A DNA stretch of 64,000 nucleotides from Istiophorus platypterus (GCA_016859345.1 CM029119.1:10730896-10794895); one strand, 5' to 3'. Numbered from the stretch's first letter, positions 13,605-27,600 are shown. Notes: generated by a model from the sequence alone, not told the origin. A program made the numbers and translations.

Positions 13605-16600
13605 ACACACACACGCACCACACACACACGCACCATGACTCCAGCAGACACTTTCTGAGGAGGTACATCTGGCTAGTCAGCACTTCGAAGCCCCAGCATT
13701 GATTAGAAAAGCACTTCTAGAGGTCACCCATGATAAGAAGTGAGACACCAGAGACTGTCTACCTCCACTTTATCTACAGCAGTTTGGAATGAGAAGAACA
13801 CTTTGAAACTGTGTGTGCTCTTTTGTTTTTTGTTGAATTGTTCCTGAGCCTTTCATTTAACTGTTGATGAATTGTAGACTGATTTGATCCCTCTCACGAT
13901 TAGATTAAGAAATGATCGCACAAACGTAAGCACCTCATGCTCTGCAAATACAGAGTGGAGTGCCTTCTCTCCCGCGTCACAATATCCTTGTGTTTACCTT
14001 GGTTTTGTTTCCTGGTGGTGGCGAACTGCGACTTTCTCAGGGAGCTTGGAGCTGTCTTCCTGTAGAAGCTGTTGCGATCTAGCGAGCCCACATACACAGG
14101 CTTGCGACCTTGTTTTGAACCTACACTCCGAGCACTCGACTTATATCCCTTTTCCTGGTCGTCACTGTGCCGGTATATAACAGGATCTTCAAAAGAGCGC
14201 ATCTCCCTGAGCGCCAGCTTCTGGTTCTGCTGCTCGACCCATTCCTCGCAGTGGGTCTTGCGATCTTTTTTAGGGTATTCCTCATATCGGGAATCGACAG
14301 ATATTGAACGCAAATCTCGATATCTGTCTCTGTGCCTGTGGTGGAAAGGTTCAGCTTCTCTGGATTCGTTGCGGTCTATATTCTCGTGGTCGTAGTGTTC
14401 CACTTCCCTTCGCTCGTAATGCTCCCTTGCTTTGTAGTTGTCCCTCCTTCGATGGTCGTAGTGCTCATCTCTCCGGTCATCATCTGTATCGTTGTACCTG
14501 TCGTAGTGGTCCCTCTCCTTATAACCACCATGTTCACCGAGTTCAGAGTCATACTGGCCCCTTCCATTACTAGTGTAAGTTTCCTCACCCCTTCGATTAT
14601 GGACCTCCCTGTATTTGCTGATATTTTCTCTGCGGTCATATCGATCCTCTGCACGCTGGTCATAGTAATGGTCCCTTTGTTTTCGCTCATCATGGTAGTG
14701 GTCGTCATCTCTACGTTGGTAATATTCCTTTCCTCTGTGGCTATGACTCTCTTTAGAATCATAATAGTCTCTGTCACGGTCATAGTAGTGATCGCAGTCC
14801 CTGTAATTGTCTCTACATGCATGGCTGTCTTTATGACCATGGTAGTCTTCATACTCACTGTTGTAACTGCCATGGGCTCTGAGATCACGTTTTCTCCTGC
14901 TGTCATAATATTCCTTCTCTCGGTCATCGTGGCATTCATTGTATTTCCTGTCATAATGATCCCTGTATTTGTATTTGGACTTATGATCATACTCCTCAAG
15001 GTCTCTGTGACTCCTATAGTCATAACGTTCAGAGTTACGATCATTTTCTCTGACCCAATCGTCTCTCCGTCTTCTGTCCTCATCCACCTTACGATACCCT
15101 TCTTGAGTTCTGAGGTCATTATTGTCTTTTTCTTGTGGCACTCTGCTGTAGTCCTGGCGGCTGTAATCCTCCGGGCCCTGATAGAAACAATGTTTGCCTT
15201 TCCATTCAGATATCCTTACGTCTAGGTGACCACCCTCTGAGCCAGGGTGGAAGTAAATGTCCTGACCTTGAGACCTCTTCTCTTTGAAAGCTGCCTTTTG
15301 CCGGTCATCATACTCCCAGTTTGGTTGTTGGCAGACGTTACCCTGTCTAATTTGGGCTTGGTCCCCCCATTGTACTGGCCATGGAGCTGGCACATGCACT
15401 GGAGGTGGCACCGGCCCACCTACAGGCACCATCATGCTGCCATGTATTGGCAGTGGGCAGCCTGGAGCTGGAAGTGGGTCACCAGGACTTGCTATCATGA
15501 CTGGTCCCTGTGGATGGCCAGGAGGAACGACTCCATACCCAGGATATCCAACCTGTTGATGTTGAAGCTGCTGTTGGTGTAGCTGATGTATCTGTTGCAA
15601 ATGGGCCATCCTCTCCCTCTCTTTGGCCCAGCCAGCATCCCCCAGCTCCTCCACGCTCTTCCCTCTCTTTACCGGGGCACCAGCTGCATAGTTCCAATCC
15701 ACTGGACCAAACATGACTGGCTTACCATAAACCACTGGGCTCTTCATGGCTCTTGATGTTTAAGTCTGCATACCCGGTGTTGATACAGTTTCTTGTTCAA
15801 CGTGGCCTACTCCCTCTTTCCGAAGTCCTGCATTCCATAACAAAGCGCCGTGGGAGACTCCACCTGTCAGGCATATTGTCTGTACCTCTCCCACTTGTTT
15901 TCTGTCTCCTCTCCACTGCCTCAGCAGGACTGCCTGGCCCAAGCACCTCCCAGCCCTCCGTGTAACTGAATCGTACACTCCCTGCAGCCATCTCAGCGAA
16001 TCATAGAAGGAGGAGGAGGGGGGGTTATTGAGGGAGGGGCCTCCTTGAGTTAATGATTCAGTGGAGTCACATGAGTGGAGGATTAGCCCGATAGTCCCTC
16101 CCATTGTTTCAATTGGCTCCTACCTCTGTTTGCAGGAAAATAGTCTGCATGGAGATTTTTTTTTGATGGAGGATGGGGACTAACTTCACTTTACTTTGGC
16201 ACCGCCAAAGTTCACTGCCATGAACAATTCCTCATCCTTCCTTGTATCCTGTTTACTTTGTTTTTGCTCTTCCCTCTGGGTTTCACTTCTACATCCACCA
16301 GGTTACTCATGCTGGCTGCAGTCACAAAAGCAATGATGCAAGTCATTCCTGTCTTTGTATACAACCAGCTCTAACTTTCAACAGTAGTCCAAAGTTCCAT
16401 GATATTTGTGCGCAATGTGAAACTGAGCAAGAAACTGACCTCTGCCTACAAGTTTCACTTTGCCCTTCATTTCAGGGAAGGGAGGTCTTTATTTGGAGTA
16501 ATGACTGATTTAAAGAGGGGCGTGAAGCAAAAAACAAGTGAGAGAGAAGTGTAGTTATCATAAAAAGATACCTATTGAGTAACTGAGTGTGCAGAGGGAG

Positions 16601-18606
16601 AGAACACAACCTGATTAGGCCAGAGCAGCTACTGAACAAGTAGCTGCTGGTGTGTACAATGAGCTATTGTTGAAAAACTGTCCCCACTCGCAGAAGAGAC
16701 ACGATCTTTTAGTGTGAGAAAAAACTCAGGCCTATTCATAAAGCTGGGGTGTAATATATCCCTCCCCCCTTAACTCTCCATGAAAGACGCAGGCACTAAA
16801 GTAAAAGGTTTAAAGGGCATCATACACTCAAATACACGTGATAAACACTGACACATGAGGGATAGTTTAAATTTATCATCAACTAAAACAAATTAAACTG
16901 TAATTAGAAGCTTCACTGAATACCAAAGGTTTCTTTTTTTAGCATTTAAATTTTGAATGAAATCCAGTTGGTTTAATTAAACTAGGAAATAAAATATCAA
17001 GGTGTTAAAAAACAGAAAACGGGAAGAAGAAGAAAGCTGAAATCTTTTATTTCTTTTACTATAAAAAAGTAGAAAAGTTGAAATAATTTTCCTTTATGTC
17101 AGTGAAATTTAACATCTAAATAACTGAACTACTTTAATTCGGCTGCATCTGGATTTTTAAAAATTGTTTGATGAAGAAAAGTATGTTGCTATATTTTCCT
17201 GTAAAGTACTGTTAAGATGCACCTGTTTACAGTGCACAACATGCAAACATGTTGACCATGCAATCATGTTGAACACCACAGACAGAGTTTCACAAGGTAA
17301 GGCTGAGCATAGAAATCTTTCTCAGACATCCTTCTCTTCTTACGTAAGAATGTTTAATTATCAGTGCTCAACATCTCAGCTTTCAGTAGCAGAACATGAC
17401 CGAAACTGCGTTTGTGTGCATGTGTTAATTGTAGGAATGTCAAATACAACATTCCTCCCCTTGGTTGTGCTAGTTTATGTAAATTAAGCTGTTGTGGACT
17501 TAATCGACATCCCACACATCAAGAAGAAGCGGTGGGACATCCAGGAATAAGGTCGTATATCAAACTGTCTGCTGCCTTGAAGTCTCCCGGTTTGTAAAGC
17601 TGACAGAGGGAAACCTGACGCTGAAATGGGTCTTAAAAACAGTGTTAAACAGATCGAGCTGGGGTGTCATGAAAGCTGACTGTGGCCTTTTAATGGTGGA
17701 TTCAAAGAACCCTTAAAGGAGGCTGAAGGTCAAAGAGCTTAAACAAGAAAAGTGGAAACACAAAGAGGTAAAGGAGATAAAAAAACCTTAAACAGACGCC
17801 TCATCATATTATATGACCAAATTCATTTCAGCCATGATATGTTTAACATGCATGCATTTTGGAAAGAGGTATCTGACTAACTACTGCAATGCAAATACAG
17901 CACAATACGTTTCATAATTCCATTCGACAAATTAAAATGTGATTTTGCTTTGGAACTTCCGGTCAGTTTACAATGAAGGCTTGTCCGCTGAAACTTGTCA
18001 TCACACACAGCCTAACAGAGCCATACAGGACTGGGCATTAAATCCGTATTTTAGTTCATTGACATTTAGTTTAATTATGTCATGATTGAATGATACTTTT
18101 TTACTGTTTTACATAGTGAGGTTGTTCAATTAAAAGCTCCCGACTGACTGTGAAACAGATCTATCTAAATGAGTTAATGAAGTTTTATTGTGGAGTATTG
18201 TCAGAAGAAGCTTGTAAGATCAATTTGCCATATTGGGATATATATTGATAAAAATAATATTAATACCACTGTGATACTGATTTAAGCCATACTGCCCAGA
18301 TCTACATACATACATACATACATACATACATACACACAAGATTAAGATACACGTTTTAAAGCATAGAAAATCAAACTCTTTTCCAAATAATCAAAATGAG
18401 GCTGTACAGTATAAGACTTATTCTTACTGTTTGAGCTTAAGTACTACAACTCTTTAAGATTCTGAATTGGCCTCTGGACAGTAAAGTGCAGTATAAAGCA
18501 TTGTGTTGAAGTTACTCCCTGCCTTGTAACAATAAGCTGCCATTGTCTCTCAGACTTCACACTCAGGAACACACCCTGCAGAAGCATAGAAAAACACTCA
18601 CTCCTC

Positions 18607-18639
<33 letters not shown>

Positions 18640-21600
18640 CGAATAGCAATAGGATGACACACAGACTCTTTTGCAACAGAGTTTTTGAGAGTATGCTTGA
18701 TATGTACACACCTTTCTGCGAGCTAAGGGAAAGAAAGAGGTCCTTAATTTAATCCTTAATTTATTCCTAACATATCCTGCTAATATCTTTTGTGTCTGAC
18801 AAATGTGTTGATAATTGGCATATCAAACAAACGGGAATGGGCATGTTCTTGGCTGTTTTTCCCCTTTGTTGTCGGTTTCCACTTCTAACAGGGGGGCAAA
18901 AGTCAAAGGAAAACCACAGATTGAATATTTGTATTTACCATTTTGAATGGAGGGTGTGAGAATACCTGTGGTGTGATGAGTGAATAGAAACTATGTTTTT
19001 TGCATGACCCTTAGAGCTACTTGTAGCCCCCAGGCTAATTCCTTTAATTGTCAGACACGAAGATCAGGGGTCCACCCACTGATAAGCATGGGGGAGTGAA
19101 GGATAAAATCTCATAGGACACAAGTCATTCGAATGCAACAAAAAACACAAACAACAGACACAGGAATTTACTCATAATTGCTTTACTGGTATCATAAAAA
19201 AAAGGATCAGTAAGTATCAAATTAAAATAAACTGGATTCCTCTTGTAGTAATTCAGATTACTTTAGTGAAATGACATTAGGGAAACGATAGCCTAAACTG
19301 ACACAGCTAGAAACTATTATTAAAAAAAGAAAAAAAATCCAATTAGTATTTCTTCAGTAGGTATGAAATAAAACTTGGATTAAAGTGTAAACTGAGCTGC
19401 ATTACCATTACAAAAAACTTAAAACAGTTTTCAACGTAAACTAGAGAGAAGTTGAATCCATATGGAAAGAGTCAATCTGAAACATTCTCAACAACCGCTA
19501 TCAATGCCCTTGAGCAAGGCACTAAACTACAGACTGCTCTAGTGACTCAACGGCCAGTGAGAAGAAAAAAGCGGCTGTAGCTTTGAGCGAAGGAGATGCT
19601 TAAAAACAGCGAGAATGGTCGCTCCACACAGCGCTAACAGCACAACTGTCTGCCAAATAACCTGATAACGCCATGTTGAGTTCAAGCCTACCTGTCGCTC
19701 TGCTGGACCTGGCCTCCCAAGCCAGTCCAAGCAGCGTGGAGAGGTGTGCCACGGGCCAAGTCACAGCTCGCCACAACCACACTTTAGGTCCCGCTCTAAA
19801 GTGGGACATAATCCGTCTATCCCCAATCCCAAAAAATCACAAAACCCACAGCCAGTGCCTTCAGTCTCCTTACTTCTTTTGGAAAAAGAAAAGATAATGG
19901 AGGAAACAAATGAAAGGTGCACGGTGAAGAAAACACAAGGAAGGTGAAGGACGGAGAAAATCTGGATGCTGACATAGAGAGAGGGTGGAAAGAGAGACAG
20001 AGGCCCACGTGCATTGCCTTCCCTCTCACTATGTGCAGGAATGCACCTCGTACCTATGTGAAAAAGTGTTGGGCTGCGAAACACAGCACTGGGCAGCCGA
20101 GTAGTAAGAGATGGCAAAAACAAATCGAAGCAAATCAGCTTCGGCAGAATATGTTCCGAGAAGTTTCAGTTATACATTTGAATGTGAGGGAAATGTGTAC
20201 TAAGTTTGTAAATTCTGGATCAACCCAATTTAATTTAATAACATAAAGAGAGACTGATAAAAATATAATGAGTTTTTAGAAGTGCAGTATTTTTGTTCTT
20301 TATAATGGTTATTTGTACCATCTGACTTTTGTGGAATTCTGATAATTCACTTTATTTTATATAAAAAAATAAATTAAAAAAAAAATCACGTTTGCCATCT
20401 AAAACATGTTTTTTGGGGTTGTTTTGGGATTCTATTAAAAAAAATACTGTAGTAAAGGAAATTAATGCAGTTTGAACACTAGAAATCAGTCATACTAAAT
20501 GAGATGTGAAACCTGTTAATTATCAATACCTCTCTTAAATTTACTTTTGTTCACTCCAACTCTATTCTATGGAAAACTTCTATATCTGCCACATTTGCTT
20601 TATTTCTAAATTGACACTGTATAGAAAATAAGCAAATTCCTCAATGCAAACACACACGCGCATGCACACACTGTTGCGATGACCCTTAACTTAAATATAC
20701 AGTCCTCCTTCTGCTGATCATTGTGCAGAGTAAATAAGGATGTCTTGTTTGCGTAATCTGCAGTGGAATTTTAATAAATTGTGTCACAGGAATCAGAATA
20801 ACAAGTCATAGAGGAAATCTGGTAAGTACTGATGTCTCATTTTTAGATTCCTGTCATATTACATTTTGTCTTCAGCGAATTGAACTAACCTGCAGGCAAC
20901 AGGGACTCAGATATGCTCTATCACATAAACTAAAACAAATTCCACTTTATTTGTTTTCTGTTTTGCATTGTTTCCATGTACATTTAACCCATACTGCTAG
21001 TTAACTTACTTGAGTACTGTATACTTTGCTCATTGCACATACTCATACCTTCTGGTGAAAATTTCTATTATCTGTTAAGCATTTTAAAAGGTATGACAAT
21101 TAATCTTCAGCCCATTTCTTTTTAAAGTTGTCTGCTGCTCACAACTCTACGCACTTTCCAACTGGTGTGAAGTGCTACAGCCGAACCCCTTTGTGTCTTA
21201 TATCCGTAAGTTTTATTATGTTATCTTTATCTCTAGAATGTCCGGTTTTGGGTCCAAGACTCATAAAACTCCCATTTACCTTTGTGGCCTAAGGGCTTAA
21301 TGCCACGACAATGAATTGCAAAGGTCCTTGGGGAAGTTCCTTGGGGGACTTTGCAATGCTTGGGGAACTCAAATGGGGAACCTTTCTTGAATTTTATTCA
21401 CCATCTTTCTTTACCTTCATTTTCTGTCATCTTATAAATGTTAACTATTTAATAAAGGCATGAAACGCCCCCAAAAATGTTTCCATCACTCCTAATCCGC
21501 TCTGCAGCAGTCTTACCTTGTAGCTGCTGCTGTTCCAGGGCCAGTGTCTCCAGCGTGTAGTTGCAGAACTCCAGATTCTCCATGGCTTGCATGCGGGCTG

Positions 21601-24600
21601 CCTCATCCTCCTCCTCCTCCAACATGGCCCTCAGTTCCTCCGCTGTGTGCGCGAATGTCTCCATGTCTTGCTCCACCTCTTGTAGCCGTAGCAACAGCTG
21701 GTACCTCTCTTCCTCCTCTCTCTGTCTCTCACTCTCCAACTCCATCTCTCTCTCTAGCTCTTTCTCCGCCTCTAGCTGGCCCTGGATTTCGCATTCCTGG
21801 GCTGCTGCGAAGTCACCAAACTCAGCCTGTCCTTCCGTTGTTTGGTCGAGAAGGTTTACAGCTGGTTCGTCTGGAGTGTAGAAGATGGGGTTGCTTGCAG
21901 GAGGGGTGCTGGTTGGAGGGGCGGTATTTTGTCTAGGGCAACGAGGAGGGGGACGTGGAGCAGGGCGGGCTGGTTTGTATGCAGCTGGGGCTGGGGGACG
22001 AAGGACTCTAGGACGAGGAGGAGGAGGGCGGAGGGTCCTGCGCCTCTCCAGTGAGGAAGAGGCAGAGTTTGACTGCAAGAGGTGGGACACAGGTGAATGG
22101 GAGGAGCCTCGAATAATATCATTTTCATCGCTATACTCCAGAATAGAAAAGTGTCGTGAGATATGGGATTGCTGACTCTGGTCGCCTATAGACAACAAGT
22201 CCCTTGCAGCCCCAGAAATCATGTTGGTGTCACTATACGGAGTAGTCAAGCTTTTCTCAAATTCAAAAAGCTGCTGGGATAGCTTGGTCTCCAAGTCACT
22301 GGCTGAGGTTGCCAAGGCATCTAAGGCGATGGATGCTGGCATCATCCCGATGGAGCCGCGCACTGTCTGCTGGGAATGCGTCCGTGTCTCCGCGCTTCCC
22401 ATCATCATATCAGCATCACTGACACTAGCATGGCGAGTTAGCTTCTTCTGTCTATGACCTTCAACAAGGTTGATTAATGCCTGGCCAAGACTGGCACTTC
22501 TGTTATTGGTGGTGGCGACACCCGCTGGTGGCCTCTGGTGGTATCTGCTGTCTTTAGACCAACCAGGCTTAGTGCTAGGGAGGGTTAAGCTATGAGTTAA
22601 TTTGGGTTGTGACGGTCGAGTGTTACCATTAGTATAGTTAGACCGGTTTGTGCCAGAAGATGGGCCACGGGGCCTATGACTATGTGCTGGCAGGCTAGGC
22701 CGAGGCGGGAGTCTGGGCCTTGCTGGAGGAGTGGATTTGGCTCTCTCAGGCCCTCTTTGTGCTGGGTCCAAGGGTCTATGTGGCTGAGAGTCAGGCCTGC
22801 TGCCCCCCTCTCTCTGTGCTCTGTTGTTAGTTTGAGCCCCAGCGCTTTTGTTTTCATTTTGCCACCTCTGCTCCTCAGTCCTCTCAAAGTAGTCCAGATC
22901 CCACACTGTATGATCCTCATACGTCCTCCATTCAGGATCATTCTCCGACCCATTGGGACATAAATGTTCTGAGCTGTATTCAGTAGTACAGCTGTTCTCC
23001 TTGTCTTCTTCTAGATCGACAACATTTGTTTCCTCTGCAGTTTTCTGCCCGTCATCCTCTATTTTGACAAAACGATGAGGAAAAATACCACGCTGCCCTC
23101 TCAGCTCCCCCTCCAGCCAACCGTCTTCCAAAGTGCTTATAACCCGTATGCGATCCCCCACATCAAAGTCCAATTCTCCTGGCTCCATGGCCCGAAACTC
23201 GTACAGTGCCACTCCATAGACACTGCCCTCCTCTTCTTCCTCTTCTTCCTCCTCCTCCTCCTCCTCCTCCCCTTCCTCTGCCTCTTCTACTACATCCTCC
23301 TTCTGCTCCTCTTCCTCTGTCAGAAAAACCTCCCCTTCTTCCACACCATCCTCCTCAGTACCTTCCCCTGCATCATAAGGGTCCTCGTAACTGAATTGTT
23401 GAGGGTCATCGTTCTCATACTGACAGTCGACAGGCTCCTGTGGAGATCGAAGGGGACCGAGTAGCTCCACAAACCCCTCCGGGAAGATTCCCCTCCGGCC
23501 CTTCAGCTCTCCTTGGAACCAGCCTGGCTCGGGCAGGTCTGTGATGATGATCAGGTCCCCCTCACGGAAGTCCAGCTCCTCATTAAGCTGTGCATGGAGG
23601 TTCATGAGGGCCCGGGCCTGGCCTAGGGCATATGGTGGGAGCTCTGAAGCCTGGGCCTGTGCTGACCGTTCAGACAGCTGCCTGGAGCGACCTGAAAGAT
23701 TCAGCTCCCTCACACATGACGTGGGGAAGAGACCACGGATGCCCCAGGCATTACAGCCACGTTGCCAGGTTTCCCCGAGGTCCATGGACCCCCCAGCCTC
23801 TCCGACCACCACATCACCTAGAAAGACATGAAATAAGGAATGCATTTAATGTCCATATTACTGATAGGAGTCACATTAAAGAAAAATATTTTCAGTCATA
23901 CTTGAATGCTAAATAAAAAGTTGGATTTTCTAAAATCCCTAACTTCAGACAGCTGTTGTCCTCAGGTGTTGTATTGTTATTTGAAATATATTTCATTTCT
24001 CATTTTAGCGAAACAGAAGAGGGAGTTGTAGGCATTGAGAGAGATGCAGTGGAAAAAAGCAGGATAGCTTTAGCATCTAAAACGTAATGAAACCATTATT
24101 GCATTTCTAATAATTTTGCTAGGATCAGCGCTGCTTCTACTATATATGGAGAATCAGGGATTACAGGAATGTTGACTGGTCAGCCACAAGTCACAGAGGT
24201 CACATTCCAAAGACCTGTGGCTCCACCTCCCATTGTGTCTGTGACCAACCCTGGAACACTGCCAATACGACCATGGAAAATCATACTGGAAATGAACATT
24301 TCAACTCTTAGCTGGTCAGTGCAGACTGTTTCCTATCTTTCCTAAGATCCAGGAAACGTTACTCATTTATGACACTACAAAAACATACTGGGCTACTGTT
24401 ACTGAGTAAAATTTCTCATGGTTCAAATAAAAAAACAAGTTAGAGAGCAAATACAAATAAGAAATATACATGATAAAAGTACACTGAATGAATTTATACT
24501 GAAGAGCAAATCTGTGCGTTTCCATTGTGTACTTAACATGTTATAACCAGCAGTGTTCCGCTAAATCCATAGATGTTTATTTTGTTAAAAGCAACATTTA

Positions 24601-27600
24601 ATATACAATTTATATAGGGATCTTCACCATACTACAACTACAACTATGACTACAACTATTACAAGCACTTCTATTGACACTAGAGGACAACAATAAAAAG
24701 TTTTACCAATGTGAAGGATTGCGGCAAACATCAGTGCTGTATCCCTGAGAGTTTTGTCAAATGAGAAATCAGAAAAACATAACAACACAACTACTAAGGT
24801 AATCATGGAGGATGATTCAGGAATGTGAGGAGAAAAAAATAATTCAGCAGTCAACAGTCTATGGAGATTTCAGTTTGGCATCTGGGGACATCTAGTGGGG
24901 AGTTTTGAAAATCGACCTTGCATGTTTGTTTTGTTTCACTGTGTTTCTGTCAAATTGTTGCTTTAAAGTGTGGAATTGACAAAATTTTTATTATTTACAT
25001 TTTTAATCAGGCAGAGAAATCCCACCGCTTATATCAAGTGAACGTAAATTCTAAAAATTGGAATTGCAGTAGGAAAAAAAATCTGCTGAATTGCAGAGGA
25101 ATGTGTATCAACCCATTAGTCTTGTAGATGAAGAATTTAAACTGTTAAGAACAGTAGGCACATATTGATGTAGAGGGCGGTAAAATAGAAATTATTTCTA
25201 ATTAGCATATCGGACATTTAAGATTGACTATGAGTGAGAATTTTACCTTTTGAGCATTATAGTTTTTTTTAATAAAATAGATTCATAATTAAAAGTTCTT
25301 GTGGAGCCAGAAACTGCGAAAAGCTAGAATTCAGATTCTAAGTTTCATCAGTATTTGCTAATGTGAATAAAAAAACATCTCCAAAATCTCCAAAATGCTG
25401 ACTTCTCAGGATGTATCTCTCGCTATCTAAATAACATTATTTATTTTCTAAATAAAAGATCCAACCTCTAGTGACACTGAAGAGGAAACTCATTGTCATA
25501 AAATGTTTATGAAAACATTTTATGATATGAAAAATTGTTAAATTTGATTCCTTTTAAGAATTAATTTTGCATACATGGCCTTAAGCAAATCAGCTCTTAC
25601 AAACCCATACTTGGAACCAAATTCTACAAAATCTGATGCAAATCCAGATCTGTTTCTAACTCCTGTGTCATGGCATCAGTCCCCTCTGGGTGTGCTAAAT
25701 GACCTTTACCTTCTTTCCTATTCAGTTTTCTGGTGAACTTTTAGCAGATATTAGGTCAGTGTCTTGCTTTGGGTTGCTTTGTTTCCTTGATCATGTAAAT
25801 AACATGTACATGTACAAGTTGCTATTTCCTTCAAAGAAAGGACAGAAAAACATACCGTGGGCCTCGTCTCCATTCGGTATGATCAGTCTAATCAGGGCTT
25901 CCTTTGTTACAATACGACTTGCATGTCAACTGATTAGTAACTTCATAAAGCTAATGCATGGTTTTAAAATACATACTATGAATGTTGACAATATTAGAAA
26001 TAATTTAGTTTTTAATCGTCTCCGAATTCCACATTTTGTGGAACAGTTATTAGTAAAATATAATGAGCATTACAACTAAAACTGAATGCTGCAGATTGTT
26101 TGATTTTTATGAACTGGCAACAATCAACTCAAGAATGGTTTGGCTGCAGTTTGTGGAAGTGGAGACGAGGCAACAGTCAATCTCCGTCAGGTCCGTCGGG
26201 TCACAAGGTCCAACACAACACAAATACACTACAACACAAAAGCAGGCAAACAATTTACCTGAGCACAGCGACATCAACAAGTAGCGTTAGGCTGAGTGAG
26301 AGAACACGCCCCATTAGAGTTACCAACACTGTTATTTAAAGCATAGCGCTCTGCTTGTGTTACATCCAGTATCCTGTGCAAAGCATCTATTTAAAAATAT
26401 AGCTGAGCCCATGTGTGGTCTGAAAAAACTGTATGTTTGTATACCACAAATAGTGACTGAACTGTTCAAAGCCGGAAAACAGGACTGATTACCATTCAAA
26501 ACGTTATTTTAAAAGCAGCATGTCCATACCTCTCTTCAGAGACAAGTTCCCCGGCTCAGCTGAGCTGAAATCACTGATGCACACATAGAGTCGGTCTCCG
26601 GGCTTGGTGCTGGGAATGGTAACCTCTTCCACAAAGGTGCTTGGGAACTGACCTGAGGATGGGACATTAGCGGAAAAGCACAGTTGAATGACAGCCAAGA
26701 GAATGCAAAGAGAATAACTCAACAAATAAATAATAAATGGACCCAACAACAAAGAATGTTATTTGAGAAGAGCAGAATTGTATTAGGTGTAAAAAAAAAG
26801 GAAAGACTCTAACTGTAAACAGTAGGTGCATTTCTTTGATTTTCCATGGAAGACATGTCATAGATCAATATCATCTGTGTTTTTCAGTGGCTGAACAAGC
26901 CAAAACTCCCTTCCCCTCTGCACTTCCTTCATTATCTCAAGTGACGTTCAAACTTTCCAGGGTTTGACTGATCAAGGGCAGAGGAAGCAAGGGAACAATA
27001 ACGCACACGTCAGGCTCCCATCTTGCCCAGAATGCCTTGCAATCTTTCACTGATTCCTCTGCGTGTTGTCTGACTGAGCATGACGATTTCTGTGTTTAGG
27101 GAATTATCCTAATCCTGAAAGTAATCCATCAGCGATACATAATTTCTTACTCATTTTTTCAGATTAGTTTTCATTGATAATTCTCAATTATGATACCCGT
27201 TGAAGGGTCATTCCTAATCCTCTGTACCCGTCAAACCCTGCCCCTTTACTCTACAAGTGATCAGTAATGGATGTATGATGTCATGTATTGCAAATCATAA
27301 AGTAATTGCAGAAAGGCACCAGCCGACTGCTTATTTTGGAATTTCAAATGAAACTTGGGAGCTGAATCTGTAAAGATCCAGTTTTAGTAGATATTGTATT
27401 ATCAGGTCAGCTCTAGATTTAATTGCAGCAATTATGCTTTGAAGCATAACGTGTACACTTCAATGCTGAAATGAAAGACCTTTAAGTCCCCCACAGTTTT
27501 CCACCATAAGCTTCTCTGTGGGGAAAGTGCAATTTCTTAACAGAAATGCTCAACCACGTAGGCTTACTTACAGTAATAATGACCCCTGACTCATTACCTG

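Larger units (their letters stand above)
3005..13997 (-). other. dnmbp: long dnmbp intron between the alternative first exon and the DH exon
   Basis: About 11 kb with no convincing coding exon on either strand. It contains (CA)n/(GT)n tracts (4803-4851, 7260-7300, 8745-8810, 11136-11153, 12272-12313, 12462-12518, 13554-13632), a (TTTA)n run (5807-5836), a poly-T run (8430-8449) and one eroded MITE-like element (6228-6463). Confidence 0.75.
16701..21516 (-). other. dnmbp: dnmbp intron downstream of the 2.3-kb exon
   Basis: AT-rich intron with no coding exon recognised. It holds a (CATA)n tract (18303-18338), a (GT)n tract (18606-18638), a short piece of a common fish repeat (19503-19545) and, about 160 nt inside the donor, an imperfect hairpin with ATTGCAAAG/CTTTGCAAT arms (around 21314-21356). 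Confidence 0.75.

Noticed and set aside
14376..15119. Minus-strand 247-residue Thr/Met-rich ORF
   Set aside because: Another frame of the same low-complexity exon. It has no donor in phase and no family resemblance.
14332..15225. Plus-strand 297-residue ORF, very hydrophobic (Val/Ile-rich)
   Set aside because: It is the exact antisense of the Tyr/Asp/His/Arg-rich dnmbp exon. Reversed GAY, TAY and CAY codons read as Val, Ile and Met, which creates a false membrane-like protein.
21544..23464. Several plus-strand ORFs of 90-130 residues opposite the 2.3-kb exon
   Set aside because: Antisense shadows of SH3, Pro-rich, coiled-coil and poly-Glu coding sequence.
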